Both the position numbers and the translations under genes were made by a program. The notes beneath the pieces were generated by a model, which had not been told where the DNA came from, did not search any database, and was given only the letters and a program-made list of their open reading frames with translations. 27,154 nucleotides of DNA from CAYRFQ01 sp964423615. GTDB lineage: Bacteria > Planctomycetota > Planctomycetia > Gemmatales > Gemmataceae. Shown one piece after another: positions 24,629 through 27,154 of the stretch. Where the stretch lies: assembly GCA_964423615.1 (NCBI GenBank), contig CAYRFQ010000105.1:1-27154 (forward strand), read 5' to 3'. Each line of letters starts with the position of its first letter. The stretch's first letter is position 1.

Positions 24629-25096
24629 CTAAGCTCCAAGAGCCGCACGTTTGTCGGCCACGAATTTGAGGTGGTGGGGGATATGGTTTGTGATCCGTTC
24701 GAGCAATTGGAAGGCGGTGAGGGCTCCATCTCTGGTGTGGGTTCCAGTTCGTTGGAAGGTCTCGGGAGGTAGGGTTCGGAGGATCCGGGCAAGGTGGTTT
24801 CGGACGACCTCGATGAGGTGGATTTCTTCGTCGAGATTTCGGGCATCGTAGGCGAGGTTGGCGGCAAAGAGGTTGGGATCACCGTTGATGAGGGTGGGGT
24901 TGTCTTCGGCGATTACCCGCTTGATCCGGTCGGCATACACGGGCTCGTAATCGGCGAGATGACAAACCACTTGCCGCGTTGACCATTTGCCGGGGACCGG
25001 AGCGGCGTCGACTTGTTCGGGGGTCATTCCAGCGATGGCTTGGCGGATGAGTTCCGGACCTGCGAGATACTCGTCGATGAGTTTGGTGGCGTCCAT
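24629..25096 (-). CDS. DinB/YfiT-family putative metal-dependent protein
   Basis: The 155-residue protein is a four-helix DinB-like domain. Family histidines are present: VCHLADYE in the second helix and NHIPHHLKFV near the end, a trio that usually binds Ni or Zn. PVPGKWSTRQVVCHLADYE is typical of the family in which small thiol-dependent transferases and metal hydrolases are found. The exact reaction cannot be told from sequence. The frame is open upstream to 25201, but ATG 25096 (MDATKLIDEYLAGP) fits the family start. It is divergent from the kinase gene; the 262-base gap 25097-25358 holds both promoters, though I could not fix their boxes. Confidence 0.85.
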   Translation of the reverse strand: MDATKLIDEYLAGPELIRQAIAGMTPEQVDAAPVPGKWSTRQVVCHLADYEPVYADRIKRVIAEDNPTLINGDPNLFAANLAYDARNLDEEIHLIEVVRNHLARILRTLPPETFQRTGTHTRDGALTAFQLLERITNHIPHHLKFVADKRAALGA

Positions 25097-25358
25097 GGTT
25101 GGCCTCACGTGTGGTTCGTGTTGGAGATGGAAGGGGAATCGTATCATCCAAACTCGCGAGTAGCAAGGAGATAGACACGTCGCTGAAACCGTCTGAGCCA
25201 CAGAGGGTTCGATGATAAACTGAAGTTCGACGTACGGTTATCTCGACTTGGCTGAAGTTTCCTTGGCAATGGAAGCTGTTTCATTGCATGATGACACGTA
25301 CAAAAATCACATAACAAAGGATCAAGAAATCCAAAAGGTTCTAGGTAGGAGCCAGTGT

Positions 25359-27154
25359 ATGCATCTTCATTGCCCACATTGCCAGGGACGAATCGAGATC
25401 GTCCAATCGGACGATTCCAACGAGGTCCAATGTCCTGCCTGTGGATCGAGTTTCCAATTTGAGAGTAAGTCCACCTCGGCTTGGGTTCCACAAGATGGGA
25501 ATCGATCCATCGGACGATTTGAGGTGATTGACACGCTCGGGAACGGGGCCTTCGGGACGGTCTATCTTGCCAACGATCCTGAACTCGACAGAAAGGTTGC
25601 CATCAAGGTGCCTCGAAGTGGCAACCTGTCCACGGACGAGGACCGGGACCGCTTTCTGCGGGAGGCTCGCAGTGCCGCACAGCTTCGGCATGCCTCGATT
25701 GTGACGGTGCATGAAGTTGGAACGCACGAAGGCAATCCGTTTCTTGTGAGCGATTTTGTGCGAGGGATGACGCTGGCCGACATGTTGACTGGACAAAGAC
25801 CTTCGCCAAGGGAATCGGCCGAACTGATCGCCACGATGGCTGAAGCGTTGCATTATGCTCATCAACAAGGTGTGATCCACAGGGACATCAAACCCTCGAA
25901 CATCATGTTGGATGATCAAGGCCATCCGTATGTCATGGATTTTGGGTTGGCCAAGCGTGATGCGGGCGAAGTGACGATGACGATCGAAGGGCAGATATTG
26001 GGAACGCCCGCTTACATGTCTCCCGAGCAGGCGTTCGGCGAATCGCACAAGGTGGATGCTCGTGGTGATGTGTACAGCTTGGGCGTGGTCCTTTATGAAC
26101 TGATCACGGGCGAGTTGCCCTTTCGTGGCAATCAACGGATGTTGCTCCATCAAGTGCGTACCGACGACCCCAAACCTCCACGAAGACTTAACGACCACAT
26201 TCCGCGAGACTTGGAGACGATTTGTCTTAAGTGTATGGAGAAGGAACCAAGCAAACGCTACGAAAGCGCGCAAGCACTCTCTGAGGATTTGCAGCGATTT
26301 CTGAAAGGCGATGCCATTCTTGCACGGCCTGTCGGTCAATTCGAGCGACTCGTCAAATGGGCCAAACGTAAGCCAGCTCTTGCGACGCTGGCCGTGTTGG
26401 CCACGATTCTTTTTCTGCTCATTGGAATTGGTGGTCCGGTCATCGCGATTCGGGAGGCGAGATTCCGCCAAGATGCCGACGAGGCGAAACGAGATGCTCT
26501 AGACAAAAAGCAAGTTGCCGAGACTGAGAAAAGCAAAGCGAAAGCAAGCGAAGCGAAAGCCATGGAACTCACCGACAAATATCGGGGAAGTGTCGCTCGC
26601 GGCCTGATTCGGCCATGGGCCGCGGTGCAGTTGGGAACAGAGCCGCCGCCAATGAGGAATCAAGAAATCGATTCCCTCCTGGAGCTAGCGCAAATCCCCG
26701 ACGAAAAACTTCGCTTTCGCGTTCTCGCAGAAGCTCTCAAAGATCCAAAACGAACGAAGCAATTGCGAACCCGTGCTGACCCAGTGTTTGTGGCAAACGT
26801 GGGGTTAGACTTGGAACGTCGAGAGAAAGTGAGGAAGCTGCTAATTACTCGTTTGAACCAAGATCTTCTTGAGGAGCAGACCATAGATGTGGCTCTAGTG
26901 ATGGGCCAACTTGGGGATGGCTCACCAGAGGTAGCCCGCCAAATTGCCAAGTTACTTACCGAACGGATGAGCAAGACAACGAATTCGGGGGCTCTCGGGT
27001 ATCTCTCCCAAGGTTTGTCTCAGGTGGCCCAAAGAATGGATGCCAACGACGCGGCCAAGGTACTCACCGAACGGATGACCAAGACAACGGATTCGCGGGC
27101 TCTCGGGTATCTCTCCCAAGGTTTGTCTCAGGTGGCCCAAAGAATGGATGCCAA
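25359..27154 (+). CDS. Membrane serine/threonine protein kinase with zinc ribbon and repeats (3' end outside window)
   Basis: 598 complete codons are visible and the frame stays open to the window end. Residues 1-30 form a zinc ribbon (Cys5, Cys8, Cys25, Cys28). A Hanks-type kinase domain spans about 54-320, with GNGAFGTVY, Lys83 in VAIKVP, the catalytic HRDIKPSN (His174, Asp176), DFGLAK (Asp194) and GTPAYMSPEQ. All catalytic residues are present, so it should be active. A membrane helix follows at about 339-364, then a helical charged stretch, then 36-residue repeats from residue 530. This places the kinase in the cytoplasm and the repeats outside. GGAG at 25348-25351 supports ATG 25359. Such kinases are greatly expanded in Planctomycetes; the substrate is unknown. 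Confidence 0.92.
   Translation, partial: MHLHCPHCQGRIEIVQSDDSNEVQCPACGSSFQFESKSTSAWVPQDGNRSIGRFEVIDTLGNGAFGTVYLANDPELDRKVAIKVPRSGNLSTDEDRDRFLREARSAAQLRHASIVTVHEVGTHEGNPFLVSDFVRGMTLADMLTGQRPSPRESAELIATMAEALHYAHQQGVIHRDIKPSNIMLDDQGHPYVMDFGLAKRDAGEVTMTIEGQILGTPAYMSPEQAFGESHKVDARGDVYSLGVVLYELITGELPFRGNQRMLLHQVRTDDPKPPRRLNDHIPRDLETICLKCMEKEPSKRYESAQALSEDLQRFLKGDAILARPVGQFERLVKWAKRKPALATLAVLATILFLLIGIGGPVIAIREARFRQDADEAKRDALDKKQVAETEKSKAKASEAKAMELTDKYRGSVARGLIRPWAAVQLGTEPPPMRNQEIDSLLELAQIPDEKLRFRVLAEALKDPKRTKQLRTRADPVFVANVGLDLERREKVRKLLITRLNQDLLEEQTIDVALVMGQLGDGSPEVARQIAKLLTERMSKTTNSGALGYLSQGLSQVAQRMDANDAAKVLTERMTKTTDSRALGYLSQGLSQVAQRMDA
26946..27154 (+). repeat. Tandem 108-bp coding repeat in the kinase gene
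   Basis: Unit 1 is 26946-27053 and unit 2 starts at 27054 and is cut by the window end. Each encodes 36 residues (for example AKVLTERMTKTTDSRALGYL, then SQGLSQVAQRMDAN). The two units differ at five positions, all in the first half, and the last 50 bases are identical. This indicates recent duplication or gene conversion. More units probably follow outside the window. Confidence 0.9.

Overview
The window looks like chromosomal DNA from a planctomycete, most likely of the Gemmataceae type. The reasons are a very large c-type cytochrome with eight haem motifs, serine/threonine kinases with a zinc ribbon and a 36-residue repeat, a DPxxxLL/ADALEDAGC-type family protein that I know only from Planctomycetes, a Pectate_lyase_3 plus malectin exoprotein, and many short intergenic palindromes. 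No tRNA, rRNA or CRISPR array was seen.

Layout. 66-7111 (+): an eight-haem membrane-anchored cytochrome is followed at once by a periplasmic cupredoxin and then a second, lipoprotein-like cupredoxin. Together they look like an exported electron-transfer unit. 7112-9084 (+): a retron-type reverse transcriptase preceded by a structured non-coding stretch, within which I propose the msr-msd RNA at 7519-7668. 9191-11031: divergent rhomboid-TPR protease (-) and CPBP-family membrane protease (+). 11108-14374 (+): exported beta-helix/FN3/malectin protein. 14375-15071: no gene, but palindromic repeats. 15072-17215 (+): a degenerate receiver protein overlapping a BON protein, then an exported VWA protein ending at a bidirectional terminator.

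17287-19063 (-): a planctomycete-specific family protein and a D-amino acid transaminase. 19064-20342: an island in which a MazF-type toxin and its overlapping antitoxin sit between two direct copies of a 106-bp palindromic repeat. One copy is split by a second hairpin element. 20343-25096 (-): a housekeeping block reading dinB-like, rpsO, pnp, histidine kinase, efp. 25359-27154 (+): a membrane serine/threonine kinase that runs off the window in its second 36-residue repeat.

The most interesting items are the retron with no recognisable partner effector, the toxin-antitoxin island bounded by nested repeats, the receiver domain that has lost its phosphorylation site, and the cytochrome-cupredoxin unit. 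All functions are read from motifs by eye; no database search was run.
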